Part shown: positions 1 to 8,749 of the stretch, piece by piece
How positions within the stretch are numbered: position 1 is the first letter of the stretch
How the letters are laid out: every line of letters starts with the position of its first letter
DNA from: CAZWSX01 sp964636985
GTDB taxonomy: Bacteria; Planctomycetota; Planctomycetia; Pirellulales; Pirellulaceae
Assembly (NCBI GenBank): GCA_964636985.1
Contig: CAZWSX010000005.1
Span: 1 to 64,000 of the forward strand
Direction of reading: 5' to 3'
DNA length: 64,000 nucleotides
Made by a program: the position numbers and the translations under genes
The notes under the pieces: model-generated
Told to the model about the DNA's origin: nothing
Databases searched by the model: none
Seen by the model: the letters and a program-made list of their open reading frames with translations, nothing else

Positions 1-1532
1 ACTTTTACGGAGCCATGGACGGTGCCAGCAAGTTCGTCCGCGGCGACGCGATCGCAGGCATCGTCATCACCGTGATCAACGTTCTCGGCGGTTTTGCCAT
101 CGGCGTGCTGCAAGAGGGCATGCCTATTGCCGAAGCCGCCCAGGTCTACACCAAGCTCACTATCGGCGACGGCCTCGTGAGCCAGGTGCCAGCCTTTTTG
201 GTCTCGCTTGCCGCCGGTTTGTTAACCACCCGAAGCACGGCCAAGATCGATTTGCCTGTCGCCTTTTTAAAGCAGCTCTTTTCGAACTCGCAAGCTCTCT
301 ACGTCGCGGCTGGCTTCCTGGGCATCCTCGCACTGACCAACCTCCCCACCGTCCCGCTCCTCTCGATCGGCGGTGGTTGCGTGGGCTTGGCCTTCGTCCT
401 CTCTCGACAAAAGAAACAAGAAGAAGCCGCTGCCGTCGCCACTGCCAAAACCGAAGCCGAGCAAAAAGCGAAAAAGCCCGCCGAAGAGCGGATCGAAGAC
501 TTCCTCGCCATCGACCCCATGGAAATGGAGATCGGCGTCGGGCTGATTCGCCTGGCCGATCCCAAGCGTGGCGGCGATCTGCTGCCGCGAATCACCGGCG
601 TCCGTCAATCGGTCGCCGCCGACATCGGCATCGTGCTCCCGAAGGTTCGCATCCGCGACAACATGCGGCTGAGCGAATATCAGTACCGCATCAAGATCGC
701 CAACAACCCCGTCGCCGAAGGCATCGTCTATCCCGACCGCGTCCTGGTCATGGATTCGGGCGACCTCAAGGGCCGGCTCCCAGGCGTCGAAACCCGCGAC
801 CCCGCTTTCGGCCAGGCGGCCTTGTGGATCGATGGCTCCTCGCGTGGCCGCGCCGAAATGCTCGGTGCCGTTCCGATCGAGCCTGCATCGGTTCTGGCCA
901 CGCACCTGCAAGAGGTCGTTCGCCGCAACGCCGACGAACTGTTGACTCGCGACGCGACCAAGCACCTGATCGACGAACTCAAGAAGACCTCGCCGGCCGT
1001 GGTCGACGAGTTGATCCCCGGCATGATGAAGCTCAGCGAAGTGCAGCAGGTCCTCCAGATGCTGCTTCGCGAACAAGTGCCGATCCGCCAGTTGGGGACC
1101 ATCCTCGAAACGCTCGGCGACTTCGCTCCCCGAACCAAAGATGCAATTTTGCTGACCGAGTTCGTTCGCGCCAAACTGGCTCGCGCCCTTTGCTCGAAGT
1201 ATCGCGACAAGGAAAGCCGCCTGCACGTGATCACGCTCGACCCCGCGATGGAAGACCGCATCGGTCAGGGCATCGAGCACACCGAACGCGGCATGTTCAT
1301 CCGCATGTCGCAACCCGCCATCACTAAGACGTGCCAGCAAATCGCCAGCGAACTCCCCAAGCTCGTTCGCGCAGGCAATCCACCCGTGATCCTGGTGAGC
1401 CCACAAATCCGCGCCGGGCTCAAGCAACTGACGACAGCAGAGCTGCCGCGACTAATCGTCCTTTCGTACAACGAAATCACTCGCGACACCAAGATCGAGT
1501 CGGTTGGATACGTTGCAGAAGTCCCCGCGTAA
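1..1532 (+). CDS. flhA: Flagellar biosynthesis protein FlhA, C-terminal part (cut by window edge)
   Basis: FlhA is the inner-membrane export-gate protein of the flagellar type III secretion apparatus; its cytoplasmic domain docks chaperone-substrate complexes. The reading frame is open to base 3, giving FYGAMDGASKFVRGDAIAG, a hallmark stretch of the family, so the ATG at 15 is internal and about 190 N-terminal residues (including the FHIPEP region) lie outside the window. Visible are the last membrane segments (roughly residues 15-65 and 95-130 of the fragment), a charged linker, and the long cytoplasmic domain from about residue 160 to the end. It heads a + strand flagellar run, with flhF starting 39 bases downstream. 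Identification is firm. Confidence 0.97.
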   Translation, partial: FYGAMDGASKFVRGDAIAGIVITVINVLGGFAIGVLQEGMPIAEAAQVYTKLTIGDGLVSQVPAFLVSLAAGLLTTRSTAKIDLPVAFLKQLFSNSQALYVAAGFLGILALTNLPTVPLLSIGGGCVGLAFVLSRQKKQEEAAAVATAKTEAEQKAKKPAEERIEDFLAIDPMEMEIGVGLIRLADPKRGGDLLPRITGVRQSVAADIGIVLPKVRIRDNMRLSEYQYRIKIANNPVAEGIVYPDRVLVMDSGDLKGRLPGVETRDPAFGQAALWIDGSSRGRAEMLGAVPIEPASVLATHLQEVVRRNADELLTRDATKHLIDELKKTSPAVVDELIPGMMKLSEVQQVLQMLLREQVPIRQLGTILETLGDFAPRTKDAILLTEFVRAKLARALCSKYRDKESRLHVITLDPAMEDRIGQGIEHTERGMFIRMSQPAITKTCQQIASELPKLVRAGNPPVILVSPQIRAGLKQLTTAELPRLIVLSYNEITRDTKIESVGYVAEVPA

Positions 1533-1571
1533 CGCTCGCCAGTTAAACAAACCGTTCGCAGAAGAACTGAC

Positions 1572-2819
1572 ATGGAAGTCAAAACCTACCGCGCCAAGAC
1601 GATGCAAGAGGCGATTCGCCTGATTCGCAACGAACTTGGCCCCGAAGCCGCGGTTTTGCACACCCGCGAGGTTCCCGCCGGCTTGTTCCCATGGCTCACC
1701 GGCTCGACCGAGCTGGAAGTAACGGCCTCGAACGAAGTCCCCGTCCCCAGCCGAGTGAACATCGACGCCTGGCGAAACAAGAAGGGTTCTGTCGAAGCCA
1801 AGCCAACGAAGCGAGAAGAAGTTCGCAGCGAAGAAAGGAAGCCCGCGTTGCCCGTCAATCGCTTGCGGCTCGCACTCGGCGAAGCGAATCTGGACGCCTT
1901 CGACTCGCACGAGCCGGCTGTCGCCGACGAGGCCAAGCCCGCAAAAGTCCGCCCTCGCCCCAAGCAAGACGCTTCGGATGCAGACGAAGACCCCATTGGC
2001 AATCTTTTGTCGCAATCGCACGGCGTTTCCGTTTCGGCCGGCTTTGCTCCGCTCTTCGCTTCGCTGATGGCCAATCAGGTGACCGAGCCCATCGCCCGAA
2101 AATTGATTCAGCTTCTGGATGAAACCACACTCGATCGCCAGCCCGTCAATCTGGCCCGCCTGCGTGGCGAACTGATCGGCGCGATGTCCGACCAATTGCA
2201 CGTCCAAGGTCCAATTCAACTGACGCCCGGCCGTTGCCGCGTCGTCGCCATGGTTGGCCCCACCGGCGTCGGCAAGACGACCACCATCGCCAAGATTGCC
2301 GCCAACATGCGACTGCGAGACAACCGCCGCGTCGGTCTCTTAACGGTCGATACCTATCGAATTGCCGCCGTCGAACAGCTTCGCACCTACGCCGAAATCA
2401 TCGACCTGCCGATGGAAGTCGTCTCGTCGCCGCGCGAAATGCGGGCCGCGATCCAAAAGATGCGCGGCCTCGACTGCGTGCTGATCGACACCGCCGGCCG
2501 CAGCCCCCGCGAAGAGATCCAACTGCACGAACTGCGAGCGATGCTCTCGGAAGCCTCGGCCGACGAAGTTCATCTGGTTATGAGCTGCACGTCGGGCGTT
2601 GAGTACCTGCAACGCGTCCTCCCTCGTTATGAATGCGTTCACCCGACGGCACTCGTCCTGAGCAAGCTCGACGAAGCCGAAGGCCTGGCCTCGCTGTACC
2701 CCTTTTTGGCCGAACAGAAACTGGGGCTGAGCTACCTGACCACCGGCCAAAGCGTGCCTGGCGACATCCAGGCCGCAGACCCGCTGAGCCTCGCAAAAAC
2801 CATGATCACACGAACGTAA
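1572..2819 (+). CDS. flhF: Flagellar biosynthesis GTPase FlhF
   Basis: SRP-family GTPase that sets the site and number of flagella. The 415-residue protein opens with the conserved MEVKTYRAKTMQEAI start, followed by a variable, charged linker to about residue 150. The NG domain has the P-loop GPTGVGKTTTIAKIA near residue 228, the DTYRIAAVEQLRTYAE motif, DTAGRSPRE near residue 302 and SKLDEAEG (the TKLD guanine-specificity motif) near residue 363. Length and order match the family. It lies between flhA and an flhG-like gene, the usual FlhF-FlhG pairing in which FlhG stimulates FlhF GTPase activity. Confidence 0.97.
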   Translation: MEVKTYRAKTMQEAIRLIRNELGPEAAVLHTREVPAGLFPWLTGSTELEVTASNEVPVPSRVNIDAWRNKKGSVEAKPTKREEVRSEERKPALPVNRLRLALGEANLDAFDSHEPAVADEAKPAKVRPRPKQDASDADEDPIGNLLSQSHGVSVSAGFAPLFASLMANQVTEPIARKLIQLLDETTLDRQPVNLARLRGELIGAMSDQLHVQGPIQLTPGRCRVVAMVGPTGVGKTTTIAKIAANMRLRDNRRVGLLTVDTYRIAAVEQLRTYAEIIDLPMEVVSSPREMRAAIQKMRGLDCVLIDTAGRSPREEIQLHELRAMLSEASADEVHLVMSCTSGVEYLQRVLPRYECVHPTALVLSKLDEAEGLASLYPFLAEQKLGLSYLTTGQSVPGDIQAADPLSLAKTMITRT

Positions 2820-2872
2820 GAGCTTCGAATCGAAATCGGTTCGACCAAAATCATCCAACGAATTTTCCACCC

Positions 2873-3718
2873 GTGCACGACCAAGCTTCCGATCTCCGAA
2901 ACATAGTTCTGCGAGCCGGGCTCGAAGCCGGCGCCGATGCAGCCGCGCCCCGCGTTGTCACCGTCGCGGGAATGCGGTCTGGCGTCGGGACCACCACGAT
3001 TGCCGTGAATGCCTCGCTGGCAGTGGCCGAGCAAGGATGGCGTGTCGTCCTTGTCGATGCCGACCCGCACCGCGGAGACGTCGCCAACCAATGCGGCCTA
3101 GGCGAGCTGCGGACCTCGACCATCATCGGCCGGGACGATTTACACGAGTCGCTGGTCCTCGGCCCTTGCGGCCTCCAAATCGCTCCTTGCACGTGGGATC
3201 GCTCGCTCAACGCCAGCCAATCCGAGCGGGCCATCGGCCGTCTACTCAAGCAAATTCGCGCTCTCGGTCGGCATGCCGAATTGGTTGTGGTCGACGTCGG
3301 CAGCGCCGACGATCCCGTTGTCGAACGCTTCTGGCGGAACTCCGACTCGCTGCTGCTGGTCGGAACCCCGTCCCAATACACCATCATCGATGGCTACTCC
3401 ACCATCAAGCGATGGGTGTCGACGCAGCCAGGGCCACAACTGGCCGCCGTGATCAACCGGGCACAGTCCTACGCCGAAGCGATGGACGCCTACCACCGCA
3501 TCGAACAATCGACCATGCGGTTTTTGCACCAGCAACTACCGCTAGCGGGCTGGGCTCCTGAGGACGAAGCGTTCGCGCGCGTCGCCGAGCGCCGTCAGCC
3601 CTTGTGGCTGGGTGCTCGAACCAGCCCCGCCGCCGAAACCATCGCCACCTGGGCCGACACCTGGCTGCACGGCCGGGATATTGCCGACGCTGGCGACGGC
3701 GAAGCCGCAGCGGCTTAA
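2873..3718 (+). CDS. flhG: MinD/ParA-type ATPase, FlhG (FleN/YlxH)-like, with altered P-loop
   Basis: Deviant-Walker-A ATPase next to flhF, in the position of FlhG, which limits flagellar number. The start chosen is GTG at 2873 (MHDQASDLRNIV); the frame is open further upstream but there overlaps flhF. The nucleotide loop near residues 33-41 reads MRSGVGTTT, so the signature lysine is Arg34 and the second P-loop lysine is Thr39. The GTT form is known in CpaE-like members, but the loss of the signature lysine is not typical. VVLVDADPHRGDV (Walker A-prime) and a VVVDVG strand follow. ATP binding may persist with weak or no hydrolysis. The family is sure, the FlhG role is inferred from position. 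Confidence 0.85.
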   Translation: MHDQASDLRNIVLRAGLEAGADAAAPRVVTVAGMRSGVGTTTIAVNASLAVAEQGWRVVLVDADPHRGDVANQCGLGELRTSTIIGRDDLHESLVLGPCGLQIAPCTWDRSLNASQSERAIGRLLKQIRALGRHAELVVVDVGSADDPVVERFWRNSDSLLLVGTPSQYTIIDGYSTIKRWVSTQPGPQLAAVINRAQSYAEAMDAYHRIEQSTMRFLHQQLPLAGWAPEDEAFARVAERRQPLWLGARTSPAAETIATWADTWLHGRDIADAGDGEAAAA

Positions 3719-3888
3719 GAACAATTGTTTAAAAGTTTTGAAACAGTTACCAGCTTTGAAAAGTTTGCAATGACGTAGATAGCCTTCCATGCCGATCATG
3801 AATAAGCGCGAGAGCGCGCTCGGCGTCGATAAACCTTAACGCTTAGATAAGGATTGTCGACGCGGGCAAGTCGGCTGGAGGCCGGAAA
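3719..3888. other. Intergenic stretch before the small membrane protein
   Basis: 170 bases with no credible gene. A short 6-bp stem (AGCGCG / CGCGCT, bases 3805-3820) sits in the middle. A Shine-Dalgarno-like GGAGG at 3877-3881 precedes the GTG of the next gene. No good FliA-type promoter (TAAA-N15-GCCGATAA) was found, although GTCGATAA occurs at 3825-3832 without a matching -35. Confidence 0.5.
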
Positions 3889-4128
3889 GTGGCCAAACAA
3901 TATGCAGGCGCACTAGGCATGCTGGCGTTCGCCACGATTGTGCTTCGCAGCACAGTCCAAACGGCGGCACCAGCCAGCGACCTGGCAACGGCGGTTTTCG
4001 CAATGTTTTTTTTCGCCATCCTGGGATGGGTGGTGGGAGCCATCGCGGAAGCCACGGTTACCGAGGGAGTTCGCACGCAGTTTTTGGCGGAATTGATGAA
4101 GAACGAAAACGACTCGGCCCAGAACTGA
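3889..4128 (+). CDS. Small membrane protein in the flagellar run
   Basis: 79 residues with a GTG start preceded by GGAGG at 3877-3881, which fixes the start well. Two hydrophobic segments are seen: residues about 5-20 (moderate) and about 32-52 (FAMFFFAILGWVVGAIAEA, strong). The C-terminal tail is charged (FLAELMKNENDSAQN). I recognise no family. It lies between the flhG-like gene and the motility sigma factor on the same strand, with 170 and 73 bases of spacing, so co-transcription with flagellar genes is plausible but unproven. Confidence 0.7.
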   Translation: MAKQYAGALGMLAFATIVLRSTVQTAAPASDLATAVFAMFFFAILGWVVGAIAEATVTEGVRTQFLAELMKNENDSAQN

Positions 4129-4201
4129 GTTGGGCTGATTAGGAAAATCGACGCCTCGCCATGATGGCGAAGCGCCAATGAAAAAGGTCACGGAGGATTG
4201 C

Positions 4202-4993
4202 ATGGCCATCTCGACCGAAACCCCCGTCGTCGACGATATCGAACAAGTGTGGCGGGAGTACAAAGTCGACCCCACGCGCAAGGAACTGCGCAACCGGTTG
4301 ATTGAGCGCTATCTTCCGTTGGTAAAGTACAACGGCGAACGGATCTGGGCTCGCTTGCCCGAAGGCGTCGAACTCGACGACCTGATCTCGGCCGGCGTTT
4401 TCGGTCTGATGGACGCCATCGACGCGTTCGACATGACCCGCGGCGTCAAGTTCGAGACCTACTGCGTCCCGCGTATCCGCGGCGCCATGCTCGACGAACT
4501 GCGGACCATGGACTGGGTCCCCCGCTTGGTCCGCTCGAAGGCCAGCAAGCTCAACGAAGCGACCAAGGTGCTGGAAGCCAGACTGGGCCGCCATCCAACG
4601 GAGTTGGAACTCGCCGGGCAACTCGAAATGACCGTTGCCGACGTGGAAAAGATGCTCATCGAGGCCAGCGCCGTCAACCTGATCAGCCTCAACAAGAAGT
4701 GGTACGAGACCGACAGCTACAAAGACGTCCGCGAGATCGACATTCTCGAGGACAAAAAGGGTGAAGACCCCACCCGCCGCATCCAAAAGGCGGACCTGAT
4801 GCGGCTGGTGACCAAGGGCCTCAACCGCAACGAGCGCCTGATCATCATCCTCTACTACTACGAAGAACTCACGATGAAAGAGATCGGCGCCACGCTCGAT
4901 CTCAGCGAAAGCCGCGTCAGCCAGATGCACAGCAGCATCGTGCAACGCCTGCAAACGCAACTCTGCCGCCGCCGCCCCGAATTCGGCACGTAA
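4202..4993 (+). CDS. fliA: RNA polymerase sigma factor, FliA/WhiG type
   Basis: Sigma-28-type factor that normally drives late flagellar genes. Region 2 spans about residues 25-100 (YLPLVKYNGERIWARLPEGVE, then DLISAGVFGLMDAIDAFD and ETYCVPRIRGAMLDELR), region 3 about 100-165, and region 4 the C-terminal helix-turn-helix (LTMKEIGATLDLSESRVSQMHS). The start at ATG 4202 (MAISTETP) is preferred over ATG 4178 because GGAGG at 4192-4196 lies five bases upstream of it. Family length (264 residues) is normal. It is the last gene of the flagellar run; no FlgM-type anti-sigma gene is seen next to it. Confidence 0.95.
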   Translation: MAISTETPVVDDIEQVWREYKVDPTRKELRNRLIERYLPLVKYNGERIWARLPEGVELDDLISAGVFGLMDAIDAFDMTRGVKFETYCVPRIRGAMLDELRTMDWVPRLVRSKASKLNEATKVLEARLGRHPTELELAGQLEMTVADVEKMLIEASAVNLISLNKKWYETDSYKDVREIDILEDKKGEDPTRRIQKADLMRLVTKGLNRNERLIIILYYYEELTMKEIGATLDLSESRVSQMHSSIVQRLQTQLCRRRPEFGT

Positions 4994-5017
4994 TTGCCAA
5001 ATCGCCCTCTAAAAGTG

Positions 5018-5066
5018 GCCCAGACAATCCTGTCTGGGCGCAGTGCGGGCGAGCAGCACCCGCACT
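5018..5066 (+). terminator. Tandem hairpins downstream of the sigma factor
   Basis: A perfect 9-bp stem (GCCCAGACA / TGTCTGGGC, 5018-5039) with loop ATCC starts 25 bases after the stop codon. A second perfect 8-bp stem (AGTGCGGG 5042-5049 / CCCGCACT 5059-5066) follows. No T-run follows either, so this is a 3-prime-end hairpin pair and perhaps not a classical intrinsic terminator. The core GACA-ATCC-TGTC recurs after the gene ending at 21107. Confidence 0.5.
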
Positions 5067-5423
5067 CGCCGCGCGTGCGATAAATCTTCTTAACAAATCT
5101 GCCAGTTCGCCGCGTCCTCCTCGCGCCAACGTTCTTGCCTCGAAACAACTTCCGCTCTAGGAAGTCATCCAGTGGCCCGCGCCTCCGCGTTTGCGCATTT
5201 TTCCCGCACGAGAGGAACGGCCCATCGCGCCGTGCTCAAGTAGCACACCAGCGCGGAACTCTTCCGCGGGCTCGGACCCTCCGTGCACACTCCGATCTCG
5301 AGCCAGCATTCCAAAATTCGGTCTTTGACAATTCGGTAGAACGATCCGTATTTCACCCGGTCTCGCGCGCCCGCCCCGCGCCAGCGAGACCGGGCATGGC
5401 CAGCGGCTGGCCCATGAGGAGAT

Positions 5424-5651
5424 TTCACCACGGAGACACGGAGAAGGAGTGCAATAACTACTTTGTAAATGATGAATAGTTATTGACAATCACTTCATCG
5501 ATTCACTACTTCCTTGCCTCCCTCTTTGTGTCTTTGTGACTTTGTGTGAGACTATTCCTCACACAAAGTCACGAAGCCACTAAGGAGGAGATTAGATTGT
5601 CTGGGCCACTCTTTCTCCTCTTCTCCGTTCCCTCCGGGTCTCCGCGGTGAA
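5424..5651. repeat. Nested inverted-repeat (MITE-like) element
   Basis: The outer arms are TTCACCACGGAGACACGGAG (from 5424) and its near-complement ending at 5651 (TTCACCGCGGAGACCCGGAG read on the - strand), two mismatches in about 20. Inside is a long palindrome: arm 5524-5550, 7-base loop ACTATTC (5551-5557), arm 5558-5584. Its first 15 pairs are perfect, then a G-T pair and a few mismatches. No gene lies inside. The layout suggests a mobile non-autonomous element or a strong RNA hairpin; copy number cannot be judged from one window. Confidence 0.6.
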
Positions 5652-5655
5652 TTCC

Positions 5656-6903
5656 TTATTTCTTATGTGCCCGCACCGCCTTCAACTCGTCCGGCGATGG
5701 AAACCAATCGACTAGGAAGCGGGCCGGATAGAGCCCCGCGTCATTCATCCTTGAGGAGAGCACCCGTTGCACGTCGCCCCAATCGGCCCACCACATGATG
5801 GGTTGGCTGGCTGGTTCCCCTTGCGGCGGCTTTTGCGCAAAGACAATCCGGTCGCACGTGGGGAGCAGCGTCTCGACCCCTTCGGTCCACACGGCGTAGC
5901 TGAACTGCTCGCCAGAAACTTGATGTTCGGCCACCGTGTACGAGGCGACAAAGCGGTCGATCTTGCTCTTTTGGTACAGAGCGTCGAGCAACTTCTTCTG
6001 CCCGTCGTACTCGCGCCACAAGAATTTGCGTTCCACGGCCGCAAACTTGAGCCGCAAGCGATGTCCCTTCGGCGGAACCCAATCGACCCAGCGATCGTCA
6101 TCCCAAACCACCGGCACCGGCGACATCGGCAACGGCGCGTCCTCGGATTTGGTGGCCACTTCGAGCATCGCCTCGAGCGCCTTCTCGTCGTCTTCGCCCG
6201 TCACCAGCAACAAATCGCGGCTGGGAGCCATCGCAATCCGGCGTCCTTTCACTTCGAGCCGTTCGAGAATTTGATGGGCCAGAATCCTCGTCGAATCGTA
6301 GCTGTCGCCGCTAATGAACACGTACAGCCCGTCTCCAATCGGGGCGACTGAGGCACCTGTCGCCGTAAGGTTGGAACACGCGATCTCGTACGCTTCGTAG
6401 AAACTGACGCCCCACTCCTTAAGGTGATCAGCGTTGAGCGACATCACCGACGTCGGCATGTCGTAAACCAGGCCCCCTCGCAAATGCGAGCCAACCTCGA
6501 TCGGAGCATTCGTGCAGTCGTGGTCCGTTTGCCAATCGAGTCGCCCCTGAAGGCGAGCTTTTTCGAGACTGGCGCGAACCCACAGCTTGGGACGCAAGTG
6601 GTCGCGGACATCCTCAAAATCAGTCGGCGCATCGTTGGGAATCGCCAGAATCCGCTCCACCATCTTGGCGAAGTGCTTTTTGCGTTCTTTGTGCGGAGTC
6701 GCTTTGTACTCTTCGTAGAAGCTTCCCAGGTTCCAGACCCGCGGCTGTCCTTTGGGACCACGTTCGCTGGCCGATAGGAGTCGAAAGTTGGGCTCGTCGT
6801 AACGCCACTCCCGCTGGTCTCCCTGCCGCTTGAGTTCGTCCAACATCGCGGCCGCATACTTGTGGGGCGATAGCGGCCGAAAAAAGAAATCGATCCATCC
6901 CAT
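5656..6903 (-). CDS. Conserved-looking protein of unknown function
   Basis: 415 residues, soluble, no signal peptide or membrane segment. It begins MGWIDFFFRPLSPHKYAA and is rich in Trp, Asp and Glu. A central stretch (RRIAMAPSRDLLLVTGEDDEKALEAML, about residues 225-250) loosely recalls DUF1444/YtpQ proteins, but I cannot assign it. The codon and amino-acid composition is normal for the neighbourhood, and the antisense frames are clearly shadows. It is alone on its strand: the next - strand gene upstream ends 144 bases away. Confidence 0.8.
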   Translation of the reverse strand: MGWIDFFFRPLSPHKYAAAMLDELKRQGDQREWRYDEPNFRLLSASERGPKGQPRVWNLGSFYEEYKATPHKERKKHFAKMVERILAIPNDAPTDFEDVRDHLRPKLWVRASLEKARLQGRLDWQTDHDCTNAPIEVGSHLRGGLVYDMPTSVMSLNADHLKEWGVSFYEAYEIACSNLTATGASVAPIGDGLYVFISGDSYDSTRILAHQILERLEVKGRRIAMAPSRDLLLVTGEDDEKALEAMLEVATKSEDAPLPMSPVPVVWDDDRWVDWVPPKGHRLRLKFAAVERKFLWREYDGQKKLLDALYQKSKIDRFVASYTVAEHQVSGEQFSYAVWTEGVETLLPTCDRIVFAQKPPQGEPASQPIMWWADWGDVQRVLSSRMNDAGLYPARFLVDWFPSPDELKAVRAHKK

Positions 6904-7047
6904 GGCGTTTTACCCGGCGCACCGTCCGTTTTGAACGTGCAGCTTCAACCGGCAATTCGTTGGACAAGTAACACCGGCCCCAACCACAAAGGCCTCGCGT
7001 TTCATCCATCATTGTAAGGGACGGAAAGCGAAGGGACACGCGTTGGG

Positions 7048-7704
7048 TTAACTCTTCGCCGCTAGCTCCAGTCGGGCCTGGCGGTGGCACTCCGTCATCC
7101 GCCTTTGCAGTTCCGCAACAAGTTCTTCATCGTTCATGGCCGCAACTTCGCTCGGCTCGATCGGCTGGCCGATAAAAACGCTGATGGGGTTGAGGCGCGG
7201 AACAATCGCCCCTTTGGGCCAAGCCTGAAACGGTCCATCGAATCCAACCGGACAGAGCGGCACATTGGCCCGCCGCGCGACTGAACAGAATCCCGGCTTG
7301 AGCGGGGAAACCTCTCCGTCCGTGGTGCGGGTCCCTTCCGGAAAAATGAGGACCATCTCGCCCCGCTTAAGCCGCCGCATCGTTTCCTTGAGGCCGCCCA
7401 GGCCCGAGCCTTCACGGTCGATGGGGATCGCGTCGTAATAACGGATCAACCACGCGAACCACCGATTGCGGAACAAAGTATCGCGAGCCAGATAGTTGAG
7501 CCGCCTGTCGACCGAGAGGCCGACTAAAACCGGGTCGAAATAGCTCTGGTGATTGGCGCAGACCAACACTCCGCCCGTTTGAGGGACCTGGTCGCGGCCA
7601 TGGACGCGGACCCGAAAAAAGATCGTCGCCACGAACCGCGCCAAAACGTGCGAGATCGCATAGACGGCGCGTTGGGCAAGCGGACGGGAAACAGGCTCGG
7701 GCAC
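7048..7704 (-). CDS. Lysophospholipid (1-acyl-sn-glycerol-3-phosphate) acyltransferase, PlsC family
   Basis: Transfers an acyl chain to lysophosphatidate-like acceptors at the membrane. The family blocks are all present: NHQSYFDP (the HX4D catalytic motif), a middle block around DAIPIDREGSGLGGLKETMRRLKRGE, FPEGTRTTDGEV (the EGT block) and VPLCPVGFDG. A hydrophobic N-terminus (ISHVLARFVATIFFRV) precedes the catalytic domain. I start at GTG 7704 (218 residues); the frame stays open to 7932, but that would run over the preceding gene and the extra residues look like a shadow. The start is therefore uncertain by some tens of residues. Confidence 0.88.
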   Translation of the reverse strand: MPEPVSRPLAQRAVYAISHVLARFVATIFFRVRVHGRDQVPQTGGVLVCANHQSYFDPVLVGLSVDRRLNYLARDTLFRNRWFAWLIRYYDAIPIDREGSGLGGLKETMRRLKRGEMVLIFPEGTRTTDGEVSPLKPGFCSVARRANVPLCPVGFDGPFQAWPKGAIVPRLNPISVFIGQPIEPSEVAAMNDEELVAELQRRMTECHRQARLELAAKS

Positions 7705-7826
7705 GGATGACAGTCGTTTTGTGAAACTCGGACCGAAACTTCCACATCGCCTTCGCGGCGAGTTCAGTTTTACTAGGCTAAACCGAAGCCGACACGAAAC
7801 AAGGGGGAGTTCGAATTCGGGACTAT

Positions 7827-8228
7827 TCAGGGCCCCAACCGCCGCAGGCGGAACGCGAGCACAGCCCACGTGATCCACATCGCCGAGGCGATGGCTACCC
7901 ACCAGATAAAGACTTTTGGTGAGACGTCCCAACTTGTGTCGGAGATGATTCGGGCAAACGCTTGAGCGCTCGCGCTCAATGCCAGGAGGAATATGATCCG
8001 TTTAACCAACGCATGCTTCTTGAGGCGATTAAGCATCTCGATCTCACGATCGGGCGCGGGCGCGGGCGCAGGCAATGGACCCAAGTCTTTGGCAGATTCC
8101 TGGAGCGCCTTCTTCCAGGCTGGATCTTCCCGAAAAAACTCTTCGACCAGTGCTCGCGAATCGGCGCTAGCGGCCCCATCCAAATACAGGGGCCATAGGT
8201 CGTTGATGACATCTCGCGTGATATTCAT
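7827..8228 (-). CDS. Putative anti-sigma factor, single or double membrane span
   Basis: 133 residues. The N-terminal half (DVINDLWPLYLDGAASADSRALVEEFFREDP) has the look of the anti-sigma domain often found next to ECF sigma genes, though it lacks the zinc-binding Cys/His set. A proline-rich linker (about residues 50-60) leads to two hydrophobic segments (about 75-92 and 104-125). Its ATG overlaps the stop of the sigma gene by four bases (ATGA at 8225-8228), and AGGAG lies just upstream. The role is inferred from position and N-terminal pattern. Confidence 0.8.
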   Translation of the reverse strand: MNITRDVINDLWPLYLDGAASADSRALVEEFFREDPAWKKALQESAKDLGPLPAPAPAPDREIEMLNRLKKHALVKRIIFLLALSASAQAFARIISDTSWDVSPKVFIWWVAIASAMWITWAVLAFRLRRLGP

Positions 8229-8719
8229 GACTCACTCCTAACTTTCTTCAGGATCTCGTGCAGACGCATCCGGGCACGATGAATCCGCACCTTGATCGTC
8301 GATATCGATACTCCGAGCGCGGCTGCGATTTCGGCATGCGATAAGTCGTCGAACGTCGCCATGCTCAACACTTCGCGGTCTTCCTCGCGAAGCTGCTGCA
8401 GAGCCGCCAGAGTCATCGCCAGTTCTTCCCGCTGCTCCATGGATCTATCCGGTCTGCCGCGAGGATCGGCGTGAGTGTCGGTCAACTCGTGGCCGCGATG
8501 TTTTGCGATCCGTCGCAGCTGATCCCGGTAAAGGTTTCTCGCTACCACGAACAGGTAGGCCTTGATTGACGGCAGTTGAACAAGCCGCGTCGAGGTCAAG
8601 GCTCTCAGGAACGTCGTAGCTGCCAGGTCCTCGGCCTCGGCCATGTTGCCACACAAGTACAGCGAGAACCGCAGCACGTCGGGCCAGTAGCGTCGATAGA
8701 TGGAATCAAATTCGAGCAT
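8225..8719 (-). CDS. ECF RNA polymerase sigma factor
   Basis: 164-residue sigma-70 family ECF factor. Region 2 (FDSIYRRYWPDVLRFSLYLCGNMAEAEDLAATTFLRAL, about residues 4-45) and region 4 (LREEDREVLSMATFDDLSHAEIAAALGVSISTIKVRIHRARMRL, about 110-155) are complete with no extra C-terminal domain. It is translationally coupled to the downstream putative anti-sigma gene. A possible ECF-type promoter lies at 8750-8774, suggesting autoregulation. The target regulon cannot be told from the sequence. Confidence 0.95.
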   Translation of the reverse strand: MLEFDSIYRRYWPDVLRFSLYLCGNMAEAEDLAATTFLRALTSTRLVQLPSIKAYLFVVARNLYRDQLRRIAKHRGHELTDTHADPRGRPDRSMEQREELAMTLAALQQLREEDREVLSMATFDDLSHAEIAAALGVSISTIKVRIHRARMRLHEILKKVRSES

Positions 8720-8749
8720 CGGGTGGTCCGGCTGCGTTCCCAGAAAGAA

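Larger units (their letters stand above)
4994..5655. other. 662-base non-coding region
   Basis: No reading frame here has credible composition, a ribosome site or family resemblance. It holds the tandem hairpins at 5018-5066, a stretch of nothing recognisable (5067-5423), and a nested inverted-repeat element at 5424-5651 that reaches almost to the stop codon of the next - strand gene. Confidence 0.7.

Noticed and set aside
3825..3832. Possible FliA-type -10 (GTCGATAA) before the small membrane protein
   Set aside because: No TAAA-type -35 at the required 15-base spacing.
4139..4960. 273-residue - strand frame antisense to the sigma gene
   Set aside because: Shadow of a well-supported sigma factor; no family likeness.
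5135..5489. Open frames on both strands in the 4994-5655 gap
   Set aside because: Arg/Ser/Pro-rich, no ribosome site, cross the nested repeat element.
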